From Hypsibius dujardini (lineage: Eukaryota; Tardigrada; Eutardigrada; Parachela; Hypsibiidae), in contig LRSR01008640.1 in NCBI GenBank assembly GCA_001579985.1, positions 1 to 29,143 on the forward strand: a DNA stretch of 29,143 bases, read 5' to 3'. A program made the position numbers and the translations under genes. Each line of letters starts with the position of its first letter. Within the stretch, counting starts at the first letter, position 1. Positions 1 through 9,684 of the stretch are shown here, one piece after another. A model generated the notes under the pieces. It was not told the origin of the DNA, did not search any database, and worked only from the letters and a program-made list of their open reading frames with translations.

Positions 1-654
1 ATATATATAATATTATCAATCAATCTATTTAGGCTTGATTGGTAAATCGATTCCAAAGCTCTTTCGGCTCATCTTCGGGCTTATCTTTGCGCTTTTCCAG
101 CTCGTTTAGCTGTTCATTTAATCGACCGATTGGGCGACTGACTGATTGATTGATTTACTGGAGTAAGAGGGTGATATCACACTGAAAAGGCATTTTCAGC
201 AATGAAAACAATAAAAAAAAGGTGCAAAAGCTACCGTTTGAGAATAAAAAATTCATCCAGATCGTTGGTCTTGGGGTTATTATTAATGACAGCAGAGGCG
301 TTCCCCCTTGTTATCTCTATGCTGATTTTCTATTTTTCGCACAGTTCGTTTATGGAAGGCTTAGATCGAATGATTGATCGAGAATAAGAATTTTGGTGTG
401 CCGCACGCCCGTTGATTGATTGAATATTTTTGACAAGCAATCTAAACCGAAATCCTTATATTCGATCAATCAATCCATCGAAGCCTCCCAGAAATGCCCC
501 ATTGTAATAGCTGTGCCGAAACCCCATCGCACGCATTTCCGTTGCACTCGAGATCCCAGGAAAAATTAATCAGCGACTGTGAAATGAGAAGTGGTGCTTT
601 GGAGGACATTCCATCGTCGTTTTCTTTGCCGCAGATCCCATTTTTCCTTTTTCT
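1..654. other. Non-coding stretch, nothing recognised
   Basis: AT-rich sequence with scattered ATCA/TGAT words, for example around 10-25, 145-160 and 465-478. Short open frames (202-387 and 494-712 plus) resemble no known protein and lack convincing splice or start context. I see no gene here. Confidence 0.5.
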
Positions 655-975
655 GCATGTCTGCTTGTCTATGTGCCTGCCTGTCGACCTTTGTGCCTGC
701 TTGTCTCTCTAGCTGCTTGTTTGTCTTTCTTCGCTCCTGTCTTTCTGCAAGCTTGTTTGCCTGTTTCTGTGCTTGCTTTGCTTGCTGGTAGTTCTGCTTG
801 TCTGCCTGCCTGTATCTCTGCCTGCCAAGCTCTCTGCCTGCTTGTCTGCCTCTTTTTGTGCCTGCTTGTTTGCTTGCCTGTTTTTCTGTTTTTCTGTTTG
901 CCTGTTTGCCTGCAGGCCAGTATACGTGCCGGCCTACGTGCCTCCCTATCTTTCTGCTCGCCTATTTGCCTCCCT
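655..975. repeat. Degenerate CTGC/CTGT/TGCCTG pyrimidine-rich repeat
   Basis: About 320 bases built from variants of TGCCTGCC, TGCTTGTC, CTGTCTG and TTGCCTG on the plus strand. Open frames run through it on both strands, giving Cys/Leu-rich or Arg/Gln/Thr-rich translations. That is what a tetranucleotide-derived array produces, so I do not call them genes. The same motif family on the opposite strand occurs at about 18999-19106. Confidence 0.85.
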
Positions 976-1562
976 GCGTTCCAATACCAGGTCAAGTCTA
1001 CATCAGATAAACTGTTATATATTATTTTATGACGAGGAAAGGTGTTCGAATTCAACAAAAAAATCAATCAACAGGCCAAACTGTAGGTCAAGATTTAGGT
1101 ATTTGTTAGGGCGCTGATTTCAAAAACAACAAGTAATTAAAGGTGAGCTGGGGAGGAGACTTGTTCCGACTCAGAAATAGGGTTCTTTTTTATTACGATC
1201 GAATTCTTTCGAAAATACTTTAGTTCGTTTGTCTCATCCATAATTTTGTTCCAGAGGGATGATGATCAGCAGTTCTCATTGACATTGCAACTATTTTTCT
1301 ATAATTTTTTTATTATTTATTACGGGATGGCATAACTACGATTTGTTGGGATGTGAGTGTTCCGATTTTACAATTTATTGTCTGTGTCGCGCTGTAACAT
1401 TTATACTTTAGATGTTGTCGACTGGTCACCTTACTGCCTGCCTGTCCCAGTAATATTCAGTTATTTTCAGTAATTTCAGTAATTTCCAACTTGCAGCCTC
1501 AGCTACGTTGCGTAACTTTTATTGGAATCTGCCGGGCGTTCCTGTCATTCAAGGATGGATGA
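976..1562. other. Non-coding stretch, nothing recognised
   Basis: Ordinary AT-rich sequence between the simple repeat and the next open frames. A short run of the words ACGGGATGGCAT at about 1322-1333 resembles the end of the small element at 8392-8550, but no partner end or target duplication is visible. Confidence 0.4.
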
Positions 1563-2686
1563 ATGTGCCGGTCAATTGTTTTGGAACCAGCACGATGCGT
1601 TCGGCGGATGAATTGCCTTATGGGCATTGACGTCCACGTCAACAGCATCAAGTTGATTACGGTTTTTTCTCAGTTGCGGCAGGCCGTACGCGGTGGTGAA
1701 TTTCGCAAGCCAGGAGCAGGGTGCAAACTCATTGTTCTGGAGAGTGGATTGAACGACATTTACAGCATGGTGCTCAACTGGCAGTCAGACGAATTCTACT
1801 TGGCGTTGATTCACATAAACATCCAGTAACTCGTCGACTTCATCAAAACCGGCGAGTCTTAGTTTCGAGGTGTTTTGAAGAAGTAATGGAACGGTTCGAC
1901 TGCCGGTCCGTAGCAGATGCTACTGCAAATCTTTCCGTTACTGTACGTAATTAATGACTTCAACTGCGAACCGGTTAAGAATCGATGGGATCTCTGGAAG
2001 TACTCAACTTAGTACTAACTGTCTCTCCTTAGCTCCAATCTCCACAGCCGCTGTAGCTGAAGCTCCCCTTTTTACCGCTTTTTAATTTCCAGATATTCCT
2101 CTTAGCCTCAAGTCGAAAACTATGCAGTTTCTTTGTGAGCTGCTATCGAGAAGCAGGAAGAGCATGCAAGGGCCAGGTGTTGAAAGGGAAACTGCTCGAG
2201 ATGTCCAAGGCTCATAATCCGGACTTGATCCGGCTTAAGTTGTTCGACATCAACAAACTTGACCAAGCGAAACTATGTCCCGAGCCAGATGTGCGGTTTA
2301 AATCCATTTTCATTTCATTGAAGTTGTCACGGTTGTTTTTTATGTTGCGCATTTCCTCAATGGGTACGTCAAAGGTCAGAAAGCATCAGGGGGAATTTTC
2401 TTGCACCTTCTAGCATTATCCTCCCGAAGCTGGTCTCACAATCATTACATTGACATGTAATGCCATCATGTTTGAAAAAGAGCCAGCGGCGATTTCGGAA
2501 GACGTGCAGGCGTGTGATGAAGCGAGAATGACACAAAAGCACGGTGGACCAGCTCACAATCATGAACGCCTTGCGTCATTTCTTAAAGAGTCTGTACGCG
2601 CAGTGCGAAGCTTTACCGATTTTTTTCGAATAAAGGAGTTCAGTCAGTCCAGGTGCGCGCTTTGTGCAATCTTTCGCGTTGGATGA
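1563..2686 (+). other. Cluster of unrecognised open frames, possibly decayed coding sequence
   Basis: Open frames follow one another on the plus strand (1563-1829, 1721-1954, 2135-2413, 2450-2686). The first has a balanced composition with phrases such as LITVFSQLRQAV and KLIVLESGLNDIYSMVL, which looks more protein-like than chance. I do not recognise a domain, and no set of splice sites joins the pieces in one frame. An antisense frame at 2369-2563 contains a short Cys cluster (CQCNDC) that is not enough for a zinc-binding call. This could be a relic gene or transposon remnant, or simply chance open sequence. Confidence 0.2.
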
Positions 2687-2877
2687 GAAAGAGAAAGAGA
2701 GAAAAGTATCCCTACAAATCCATCAAAACCTAAGTCTTAATAATCCTACAAGCAACAAAACCACTTTTGAAAACTGTATCTCCGAAAATAAATCAGATTT
2801 TCCAGGTCCTCGAAGCTAGTTTATGATACTCGAAAGGCTAGCATGAAACCCCTCATCTATGCAGGCGAGCCGGTGTG

Positions 2878-3248
2878 ACGACCTGTTCTCCCTTCGAGAA
2901 CCCGGAAGTCCTGTTGACCTTACACGATCACTACGAGTATTCCTTTTCGGAATTATTACTTGCACAACAATTCGAGAGAAGCCGAGATAGCAAGCCGATG
3001 AAAAGTAAACTGAATGAGAAGCTAGAAAACGAAACGAGAAGTCGAGCCTCGAACTTCAAGACTCATCCTTATCGTTCGAACATGACAACAATCTAAACAA
3101 GCGCATTCTTCACTTGACACTGAAACATCATTCTCACAAGACAAGAACGAGAACTACAGCATGGGAATTACAGTACGAGTACATGTAAGCAATATGTGGC
3201 ACATGAGAATCGACCTTAAAATATTGACCGGCAAATCACAACAACAAC
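2878..3248 (+). repeat. Dispersed repeat, copy 1 (about 370 bp)
   Basis: This segment, starting ACGACCTGTTCTCCCTTCG, is closely matched in the same orientation at 26198-26578. By eye the match is very high, with long identical runs (for example the part from about 3083 to 3200) and small indels near the start. No terminal inverted repeats or target duplications are evident. Neither copy contains a recognisable coding domain, so it is best seen as a non-autonomous interspersed repeat or a segmental duplicate of unknown class. Confidence 0.85.
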
Positions 3249-3501
3249 GTAGTTCGAAAATTGAACGGCCACTGTATGGGGGGGGGGCAGTTACCGTATG
3301 CTCGCGATGTCAAGGGACACTTTTCTGCCCTACCCGTAAGTTTTAACCAAGCCGAACCGTGCCTATTGAATGCCGTTCACCAAATTAGCACTGTAGGAAC
3401 AAATATACGGAAAAGCACGATCGTACAATCAATCAATCGAGCACAAGGCTTTACGAAATGAGCCAATCAGAGAAAAATGCCAAACTCCGCAAATTTCGGA
3501 A
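3249..3501. other. Short non-coding spacer with G-run
   Basis: Contains a run of eight or more G at about 3280-3288 and nothing else recognisable. Confidence 0.4.
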
Positions 3502-4719
3502 TCAATGACAATAAATAGGGACAGTTTCATGCCATAGCGCGTGCATCCGCCCACAACGTACAGCGCATGTGTTCAAGTTTGTGCCTGGTTTTATGACACG
3601 GGGTGGGCATAACTGCCTTCGGGGGTGGGGAATACGGTCTGCATTTCCACAAATTTGGAACCATAACCAAAGTGAATTAGGCGTCATAAACTTGTAACTT
3701 GGACATTTATTAGCGCAAATCCGTAATACGTTACGTTCAACTTTAGTAAGCATTAGTTCACATTCAGAGTCACACAAGCCACAGTTCGAGTCGGTGCACA
3801 TCTGAAATAAATTGCCAGAATCAAGGTGAAACAAAAAGTAAGTATTGTTGGACTTGTGAAAACCCCGCTTTTTGAAACAAATCGTCGTACGATAAGGGTA
3901 GAAAATAGCAGTTTTAGCACGCTTTTCATTGATCGTAATTTAAATTCAGGCACTGCATGATGATGCCTCTCCAAGGCGTTTCCAGTAATAGATTCAGCCA
4001 CGGACCATTGCGACTCAGTTAGTGAAGAACGACTTTCGTTCGAACGCGTGAGTCAATTTTTATCTGTAGGGTGGCCGGCAACCTTGATATTAAAATAACT
4101 ATATGGAGTCGGAGGTAGCTGATTACTAACGACTTCAACACATTCCAAAATGTCCTACCTTGTGGGAACCATTCTATTTATGGAAACTCCTGCAATCGAC
4201 GACATGAAGAATTGCTCTTCAGTATCCATCAGTATCCATCAGATGTGCGGAGGTCAACGTTGAGCGGCTAAGTAAAACTCGCTTCTTATGCTTTGAACAC
4301 ATATACATCCGAGACTGTTGGTTCCTCCTATATGGGATCAGATCTATACAATCCAACCTCCGCTTTGATGAACACACGCAATCGACCGTTTTCGTGAAAA
4401 CTTCAACAGCATTGTAAATAGCCTTTGTAGAGCTGAACGTCACTTCCTGGCAAATAACGTGATAGCTTGCTTTATTCTCCTTGTTCGACGTAAGCACAAC
4501 TATGTCCGAAATTTTAAAGTGGATCCCGATGGCCAAGAGGAAATCTTGTATTCCCAAACTTGCTTGATCATTTACAAATTCAATGTTGAAGTAAAGTTTC
4601 AACACCGAATTCTCTGTTAAAGCTTCGCAGAAAAATGGCTTCCTACTTACTACTTCCTTCATCGTTTCGTTCATAGGAAAATAAGCGAACGGTAGGTTCA
4701 CCCCGAACCCGCATCTCCT
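3502..4719 (-). pseudogene. PRIMPOL: PrimPol-like primase-polymerase, broken
   Basis: PrimPol is an archaeo-eukaryotic (AEP) primase-polymerase that re-primes stalled replication in the nucleus and mitochondria. On the minus strand, 4701-4219 carries the AEP core: LYFNIEF (position of the catalytic DxE), a SYHVIC motif matching the family's S-x-H strand, and CIDLIPYRRNQQSRMY, which keeps the third acidic residue and the Arg-containing NxxxR motif. Next, in another frame, comes a stretch with EEQFFMSSIAG, matching the family segment after the AEP core; it ends at a plausible GTAGGA donor at 4158. Around 3879-3781 the UL52-type zinc motif is present: C-x6-H (CFKKRGFH), then KSNN, then CTDSNC (C-x4-C). 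All four zinc ligands fit the family's spacing. Lesions are visible. The first catalytic Asp is Asn (codon at 4587-4585). A 10-bp tandem duplication at 4221-4240 shifts the frame exactly between SAHLMDT and EEQFF. The N-terminal part before the AEP core is not intact. I infer a pseudogene; an assembly error could explain the duplication but not the Asn change as easily. Confidence 0.75.
4221..4240 (+). repeat. 10-bp tandem duplication AGTATCCATC x2
   Basis: Two perfect adjacent copies of AGTATCCATC within the PrimPol-like coding region. Reading the minus strand with only one copy would keep the frame continuous from the AEP core into the EEQFFMSS segment. The extra copy creates a +1 shift and an immediate TGA at 4221-4219. 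Confidence 0.9.
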
Positions 4720-5369
4720 TCAAAGCATCAGACTGAACATCAAACCATAGGACAGGCATTTTAGCTCATAATCGCTTTTAATCAGTTTGTCTCTTCGGCT
4801 TTAAGAAATATTGAAAAGGCAACGATGTATCTACGCACCCAAAAAGGGTAAAAACCACTCATCTGCAAATACCCCAACCAACTGGTAAAAAGACAAGGAA
4901 AGAGCAGCGCAACCTCAATTCCCAAAAACCCAACCCCCGGTGACCTTCCCCTAACCAAATTGCGAACCATTCTCCTTCCAAACATTCATTAACATTGCCT
5001 ATAAAATTCCTTAAGGGGACCCCAGACGTTTTGTTTATTGGACATATTGGAATGTCAGAACAATTTTTTTAGACAACTCGTTCGGCGATTCGGCTTGAAT
5101 TGTTAACACGAACAAAAGCCGGGTTTCGATTCATCTCGTACGCTAAAATTTCAGTCTTCTCTAGTCCAACCCACGGACTAATAGATCCCGTTCCAAATCC
5201 AGTTCGGGTTCATCACAAAGATCAGTTAATCTATGGTGTTGACACCGCATGCGATTTAACAATTGAATTAATTACAAAACGCTACAAGCCTACAAGTGTG
5301 GCTATATTATTAAGCAACAATAGGTATTGTTCACGAAAAATAAAATTTAAATAATAAAGATAGTTTAAG
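4720..5369. other. No gene recognised
   Basis: Open frames of 67 codons (4985-4782 minus) and 84 codons (5100-5354 plus) are present but have no recognisable domain. A weak trace of the PrimPol N-terminal region may extend to about 4750 in another minus frame (phrase TVRLFSYERN), which would add a further frameshift. Confidence 0.35.
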
Positions 5370-5540
5370 TCGTGGTTAACTGCGGTTAACCGCAACCAAA
5401 GTCCACAACTTGACTAATGTATTAATTGAATCGTTCAAGTCGACAAGTCGTTCTGGTCGATATCTTTTAGTGATCTAAAAATGTTAGTCCAATTTTTAAC
5501 CAATTTTCAAGTCGACAAGTCATAGCCATCCCCAGCCATA
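5370..5540. repeat. Palindromic GGTTAACTGCGGTTAACC region with GTCGACAAGTC repeats
   Basis: The stretch around 5373-5398 is an imperfect palindrome centred on GCGGTTAACCGC. The phrase TCAAGTCGACAAGTC occurs twice nearby (about 5435 and 5507). The segment ends with GCCATCCCCA (5525-5534), the same terminal word as the right end of the small element at 8392-8550, but no matching left end or target duplication was found. Possibly a fragment of a DNA element. Confidence 0.3.
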
Positions 5541-5691
5541 AAATGTAAAGTTATCAAAAGAGGCATAGCGTACTAACGGCCCCGTGTTTTTGCTCCAGAG
5601 GTTTACGCAGAAATGAGTTATGCAGACAGTGAACGCATGTTAACTAAACGGGATATACGATGTGCAATGTAACATTTTGCTTTTTCCACAG

Positions 5692-5844
5692 CGTGGAGCG
5701 TCAAGAAGCAGATCTCGCTCGAGCTCCACTGCATCAGTGAATTCCGGATCCACCCGACGCTCCTCTTCGCAGGGTTCAACACGCGGGAAATCATCTAGCC
5801 ATGGGGGCAAGCTGCTACGATTATTGTCTCTCTGCACAGTCTGA
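5692..5844 (+). CDS. Arg/Ser-rich exon of an unrecognised gene
   Basis: A strong acceptor (TTTGCTTTTTCCACAG, ending 5691) precedes an open frame that reads RGASRSRSRSSSTASVNSG and continues Ser/Arg/Gly-rich to a TGA at 5842-5844. Such RS-type low-complexity tails occur in splicing and other nuclear proteins, but composition alone cannot give a function. The antisense frame is also open here, a common side effect of such codons. No upstream exon could be placed with confidence. With the peptide at 5920-6051 and the AATAAA at 6086 it may form the 3' end of one plus-strand gene. Confidence 0.35.
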   Translation, partial: RGASRSRSRSSSTASVNSGSTRRSSSQGSTRGKSSSHGGKLLRLLSLCTV

Positions 5845-5919
5845 CTAACCGGTACGACGCACAACATTGTCGCCTAAAACACATCCATTCAATTTGGTGC
5901 ATGTGGAAAGAGCAAACGG

Positions 5920-6051
5920 ATGTTTCCATTACCACCAGGTGTGCCAGGCACTTCCATGGGACTTTCGACTCCACCAAAATCTGCCAAGAAACATGGTCCA
6001 GTCAACCACGATTTGCCCTCCAAGAAGAACAAAACAGAGATATATTTTTAG
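5920..6051 (+). CDS. Possible C-terminal exon, Pro/Lys-rich
   Basis: A 43-codon frame beginning MFPLPPGVPGTSMGLSTPP and ending in a Lys-rich NKTEIYF tail before TAG at 6049-6051. It extends upstream in frame through GACGKSKR to a TAA at about 5873, so the true exon could begin at the AG of GGAAAG near 5910. A GTACGA donor near 5851 would give an intron of about 60 bp, similar to others here, but the RS-rich frame stops before it. The link between the two pieces is therefore unproven. The polyadenylation signal follows at 6086. Confidence 0.35.
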   Translation: MFPLPPGVPGTSMGLSTPPKSAKKHGPVNHDLPSKKNKTEIYF

Positions 6052-6085
6052 ACATATCATTAACAGCATAAATCTATTTATGGAA

Positions 6086-6091
6086 AATAAA
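6086..6091 (+). terminator. Polyadenylation signal AATAAA
   Basis: AATAAA 35 bases after the TAG at 6049-6051; a second AATAAA follows at about 6103. The position fits the 3' end of a plus-strand gene ending at 6051, but the signal is common in AT-rich DNA. Confidence 0.35.
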
Positions 6092-6318
6092 TGTAGAATT
6101 CAAATAAACTCAACTTTACGTTTTATAAATTTAAAAGCCACATTTTATTCTATTTTCGAAATATATTTAATTGTTGTTGTTCCAATAACATTTTTGGCAC
6201 GAACTCAAACACAAAAAACAATGGAAGATTCCAGTAACACTGATTTCGACTGTAAAAATCTCGAATTCCAAACTCTTTACTTTGACTAATATCGACACTG
6301 TTTCTCTCAAAAGTTAAT

Positions 6319-6510
6319 TTGAAATCCGTTGGCGTCACTAGGATCTCTTGTGAACGTCAGGGTGGAACTACAGGTCTTTCTTGGACTCAGGAAAATTTCG
6401 AGTCGCTTTGGAGAAATGACCCTTATTTACGCCCAACCGCACGCCAAATAATTATGCTGATGCCGATTAATGCCGAATTGAATTATGAGAGGGGCTGTGT
6501 CAAAAAATAA
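6319..6510 (+). pseudogene. Possible protein-kinase C-terminal fragment
   Basis: The frame contains LSWTQENFESLWRNDPYLRPTARQI in two adjoining parts. The phrase WRNDPYLRPTARQI matches the late kinase-domain pattern (W/C-x-x-DP-x-x-RPT-x-x-x-I) found near the end of serine/threonine and tyrosine kinases. No catalytic loop, DFG or glycine loop is found nearby on either strand. It is at best a stranded exon or pseudogene piece, or a chance resemblance over about 14 residues. Confidence 0.3.
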
Positions 6511-7393
6511 AAATAAATATTTTATGAAAATGAGACGTTTATACACTCAAAATCACGGAAACTGCAATCTTCTATTGATTTCCCAAACTACAAATTCTGC
6601 CAAAAAAACCTTCGAGCAACAACGGTGAAATAAATATCCAAACCCCCCACAAATGTGTCTTTTAAGGACACTTAAAGTGACTGTAATTTAAATTCGGCAT
6701 CTGCAATATATTCCAAGTGAGCCACAAGAAAAAACAAATAAACCTTAAAGCCTTGCTCTAACCTGGTTAAAAAACTCATTTTTTAGGACAATGTCACGAT
6801 GTATTGCCTCCCAGTGGTATTGCCTCCCGCTAGTAAGCATACCGATGGTATGAATAAAGTGTACGGACTGAAGGTACCGTTTCGATATTGTGTGTTCAAA
6901 CAACAATCAACACACCTACCAGCAATGTTTTCACCTTCAGGATGCTATGCGAGGGGGTATACGTTCAACGTTGCGATTAGTGGATTAATCCAAGATCCTA
7001 TGACACTCGAATGGAAAGCAATGATTCAGGACGCATTTCACCTCACTACTGGTAAAAACCGTTTACGAATACATTCTAACGTTCTTTAACCATACAATAA
7101 ATTTGGACAAAGTACCGACAGGCTAACATTATTATTACATCATTAGAATTGCAATTTACGGTCAATCGATATATGCACCACTTGAACTTTTTACTAAACT
7201 TTTAAGTAGTAAAAAATGAATCAATTTAGTGGACGGGCTTTCTCGCCGATTTGACATGTGGTTCTACGGTGCATATTAATGGAGTTGTGAGATGAACTCG
7301 TTTTCTTACGCAAAGGGTGCTCTGAATGCCTTACCCAATTGACAAAACATGAAGAGAAAAATTTGAGTTATTTTTAGAGCCGTAACTAGACAA
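6511..7393. other. No gene recognised
   Basis: The frame 6799-7089 (96 codons plus) has no recognised motif. AATAAA words occur at about 6513 and 6738 without an assignable gene. Otherwise AT-rich non-coding sequence. Confidence 0.4.
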
Positions 7394-7427
7394 CGTAACG
7401 TAACGTAACGTAACGTAACGTAACGTA
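7394..7427 (+). repeat. CGTAA pentanucleotide tandem array
   Basis: Six perfect CGTAA units plus CGTA. The array is flanked on both sides by the word ACTAGACAA (about 7385-7393 and 7434-7442), as if it expanded between, or was inserted with, short direct repeats. Confidence 0.9.
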
Positions 7428-7703
7428 GGCGTGACTAGACAAATTAATGCGCGAGTTTTTAAAATTACAAAACAGCTACTTTTTGAAATGGAAGGAGCTG
7501 TCTTGTTGGCGTTGGAACACACAGCCACGAATCCAATTGGAGTCACGACGCTTCCAATTGGAAACAAGCAGTCCCAGTTCCACTTTTCTGTCTATTTCCA
7601 GTGGCGTGTAGTCAGTATACTCGTACTGCTGGAAACAAAATTCCGAATGCTTGTTTGCGTCAAAATTCTCTGCAGTTTATGTCGCCATTTTTCGCCTACA
7701 ATT

Positions 7704-7864
7704 TACTCGCGAATTCATCTCAATTCCTGGCGCCGAATCTCTTAAAGCGAAGGATGAACTTTTTCTGAAATTTTTCGTTCATTTCGTTTCATTTCTGCCG
7801 CCGATCCTGCACTACGTAGTCTCATTAACTCTCGAAGTACACTACATTTATGAACGGTGTTTAT
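7704..7864 (+). repeat. Tandem duplication, copy 1, left part
   Basis: Nearly identical to 9300-9459 (TACTCGCGAATTCATCTC onward). In copy 1 the sequence is cut after GTGTTTAT (7857-7864) by the hAT-type element and resumes at 9053. Confidence 0.9.
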
Positions 7865-9044
7865 TAGAGCCCTGCAAACCGCACCGCAGCCCGCACCGCA
7901 CCGCCGCAGTCCGCGCGGCGGGCTGCGGTGCGGGCCGCGGTTTCCATCTTCGCGGTTGCGGTTTAACTTTTCAAATCCGCCGCAAACCGCACTTGCCGCT
8001 TTTTGATACCATAAATAGTTATTAGAGAGATTGAAGCAACGTGCGTAAGAGTAGCGTAAGATTAAGCGTAAGGAAATCAACCAATTGAAATCGTGCGCGG
8101 GCGTGGCCAAACTTACCTCTTACGCCGCATGCGTTACCCTCGTCGTAAGGAGCAGTGGACCTTACGCGGTGACGTAAGCACGGTGTAAGAACAATTCAGT
8201 ATACTCAACCCTGGTCAATTTACTGGAATTTGACTCAAATTTCTAAGCAACAGTAGCAACTAGCCACCTGAGTTGTAGAAAACTATGAACTCAACTGAAA
8301 AATTTAGAGGCCGATTTTTGTCGCACATGCCACCGTTCGAGTAACCAAACTTTTCGTCTGTTAAAAGACCATTCGCGTACGTCAATAGAAGTAGGGATGG
8401 CATCAAATGGCGAAAAGCTAGAGTTTGATTTGATTTGATTTTGAAAGTCATTTTATCATTTGATCATTTGATTTCTTATCACTCCTCTTTCCCGTGAAAC
8501 ATGATTTGATTTGATTTGAATTTGACATTTGACATTTAATGCCATCCCCAAACAGAAGGGATTTGTATTTCATGATAGGAAACAGACACGAGAAAAAGAA
8601 ATCGAATGATGGAACTACAGAAATATTCGGTTTGACGAGCTGGTATTTTCCAAAAAATGGCGCAGAATTCAAGAAGCATTGCTTAAGGTTACCTTACGCT
8701 ACTCTTACGCCGAAAATGCTTCAACCTCTCTATTGCAATCAATCAATTGTCCATTATCCCACAGAGGCAGGCGCAATCTGATTTGTTTTACTATTGAAAA
8801 TACGTGCATGACGTATACGTATGTATGTAAATATGTACGTATTTACGTATTGTTTACGTATTTGTATACGTATATTTTATTAGGTTCTAAAACTGGCGGT
8901 GCGGTTTGCGGTTTGAGGGTGCCAGCCCGCGGGCTGCGGCGGTGCGGTTTTAAGGGTTGCCTGCGGTGAGGTGCGGGCCGCGGTTTAGAAAACAGGTCGC
9001 AGTGCGGGCTGCGGTTCAATTTTTTCTAACCGCGCAGGGCTCTA
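7865..9044. mobile_element. hAT-type non-autonomous transposon, 1180 bp
   Basis: The ends are perfect inverted copies: TAGAGCCCTGC at 7865-7875 and GCAGGGCTCTA at 9034-9044. The flanks are identical 8-bp duplications, GTGTTTAT at 7857-7864 and 9045-9052. The paralogous sequence at 9452-9459 has GTGTTTAT only once with no insert, so it serves as an empty site. An 8-bp target duplication and TIRs starting TAGAG fit the hAT superfamily. Both ends carry GC-rich CCGCA/TGCGG arrays. Inside these are inverted subterminal blocks with repeated CGTAAG words (about 8040-8180 and 8690-8715) and a shared segment (AGAGAGATTGAAGC near 8025, inverted near 8730). No transposase frame is present, so it depends on a partner element. 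Confidence 0.93.
8392..8550. mobile_element. Nested 159-bp MITE, hAT-like
   Basis: Ends TAGGGATGGCAT (8392-8403) and ATGCCATCCCCA (8539-8550) are inverted copies with one mismatch. Flanks AATAGAAG (8384-8391) and AACAGAAG (8551-8558) are an 8-bp duplication with one difference. The interior is dominated by ATTTGATTTGATTTG repeats in both halves. It lies wholly inside the larger hAT-type element, so it inserted after that element's sequence formed. Confidence 0.8.
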
Positions 9045-9052
9045 GTGTTTAT

Positions 9053-9213
9053 ATTTACATTTGTCGCGATAGAAGACAGTATTATCACAAAAGGGAAAAA
9101 ATGTTCGGAGCAAGAACCAACACGTCAGAATTTAGGTCTCTCAGCTGCGTCAATCCATCCATCCAACCATCAATCAATCAATCAATCACAATCAAGATTT
9201 CGGGTATAGGACC
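9053..9213 (+). repeat. Tandem duplication, copy 1, right part
   Basis: Continues the copy-1 sequence after the transposon. Matches 9460-9651, beginning TACATTTGTCGCGAT and ending near TTTCGGGTATAGGACC, with a shorter ATCA run than copy 2. Confidence 0.9.
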
Positions 9214-9299
9214 GTGGAACGTTGACAGGAAACTGTACGTTCGGTCCACAGGGAATTGTCGATTCGGGGTACGGGAACACAACATCTACTACTAGAGTC

Positions 9300-9568
9300 T
9301 ACTCGCGAATTCATCTCAATTCCTGGCGCCGAATCTCTTAAAGCGAAGGATGAACTTTTTCTGAAATTTTTCGTTCATTTCGTTTCATTTCTGCCGCCGA
9401 TCCTGCAATACGTAGTCTCATGAATCCCGAAGTACACTAAATTTATGAACCGTGTTTATAAATACATTTGTCGCGATGGAAGACAGTATTATCATAAAAG
9501 GGAAAAAGGTTCGGAGCAAGACCCAACACGTCAGAATTTAGGTCTCGGCTGCGTCAATCCATCCATCC

Positions 9569-9599
<31 letters not shown>

Positions 9600-9651
9600 C
9601 ATCAATCCATCAATCAATCAATCACAATCAAGATTTCGGGTTTAGGACCTG
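9300..9651 (+). repeat. Tandem duplication, copy 2 (uninterrupted)
   Basis: The intact version of the unit split at 7704-9213. With the transposon and one target copy removed, the spacing between unit starts is about 410 bp. The short sequence 9214-9299 is present only after copy 1. Confidence 0.9.
9559..9632 (+). repeat. ATCA/ATCC tetranucleotide microsatellite
   Basis: About 70 bases of CATC and AATC units within copy 2. The copy-1 equivalent (about 9150-9188) is shorter, as expected for slippage after duplication. Confidence 0.9.
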
Positions 9652-9684
9652 GAGCTGTAAAAGCGCTCCCCTATCTATCTGCAG

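Noticed and set aside
655-1117. Overlapping Cys/Leu-rich open frames of 60-132 codons on both strands
   Set aside because: They are translations of a tetranucleotide-type repeat lacking stops, open in several frames at once, so not genes.
2369-2563. HDGITCQCNDCE on the minus strand, resembling the start of a ZZ-type zinc finger
   Set aside because: Only the first Cys cluster is present; the second zinc-binding cluster and the usual spacing are missing.
5525-5534. GCCATCCCCA as a possible transposon right end
   Set aside because: No matching left inverted end or 8-bp duplication could be found upstream.
7394-7427. CGTAA array as an internal telomere-type repeat
   Set aside because: It is short, and the unit does not match a telomere repeat known to me.
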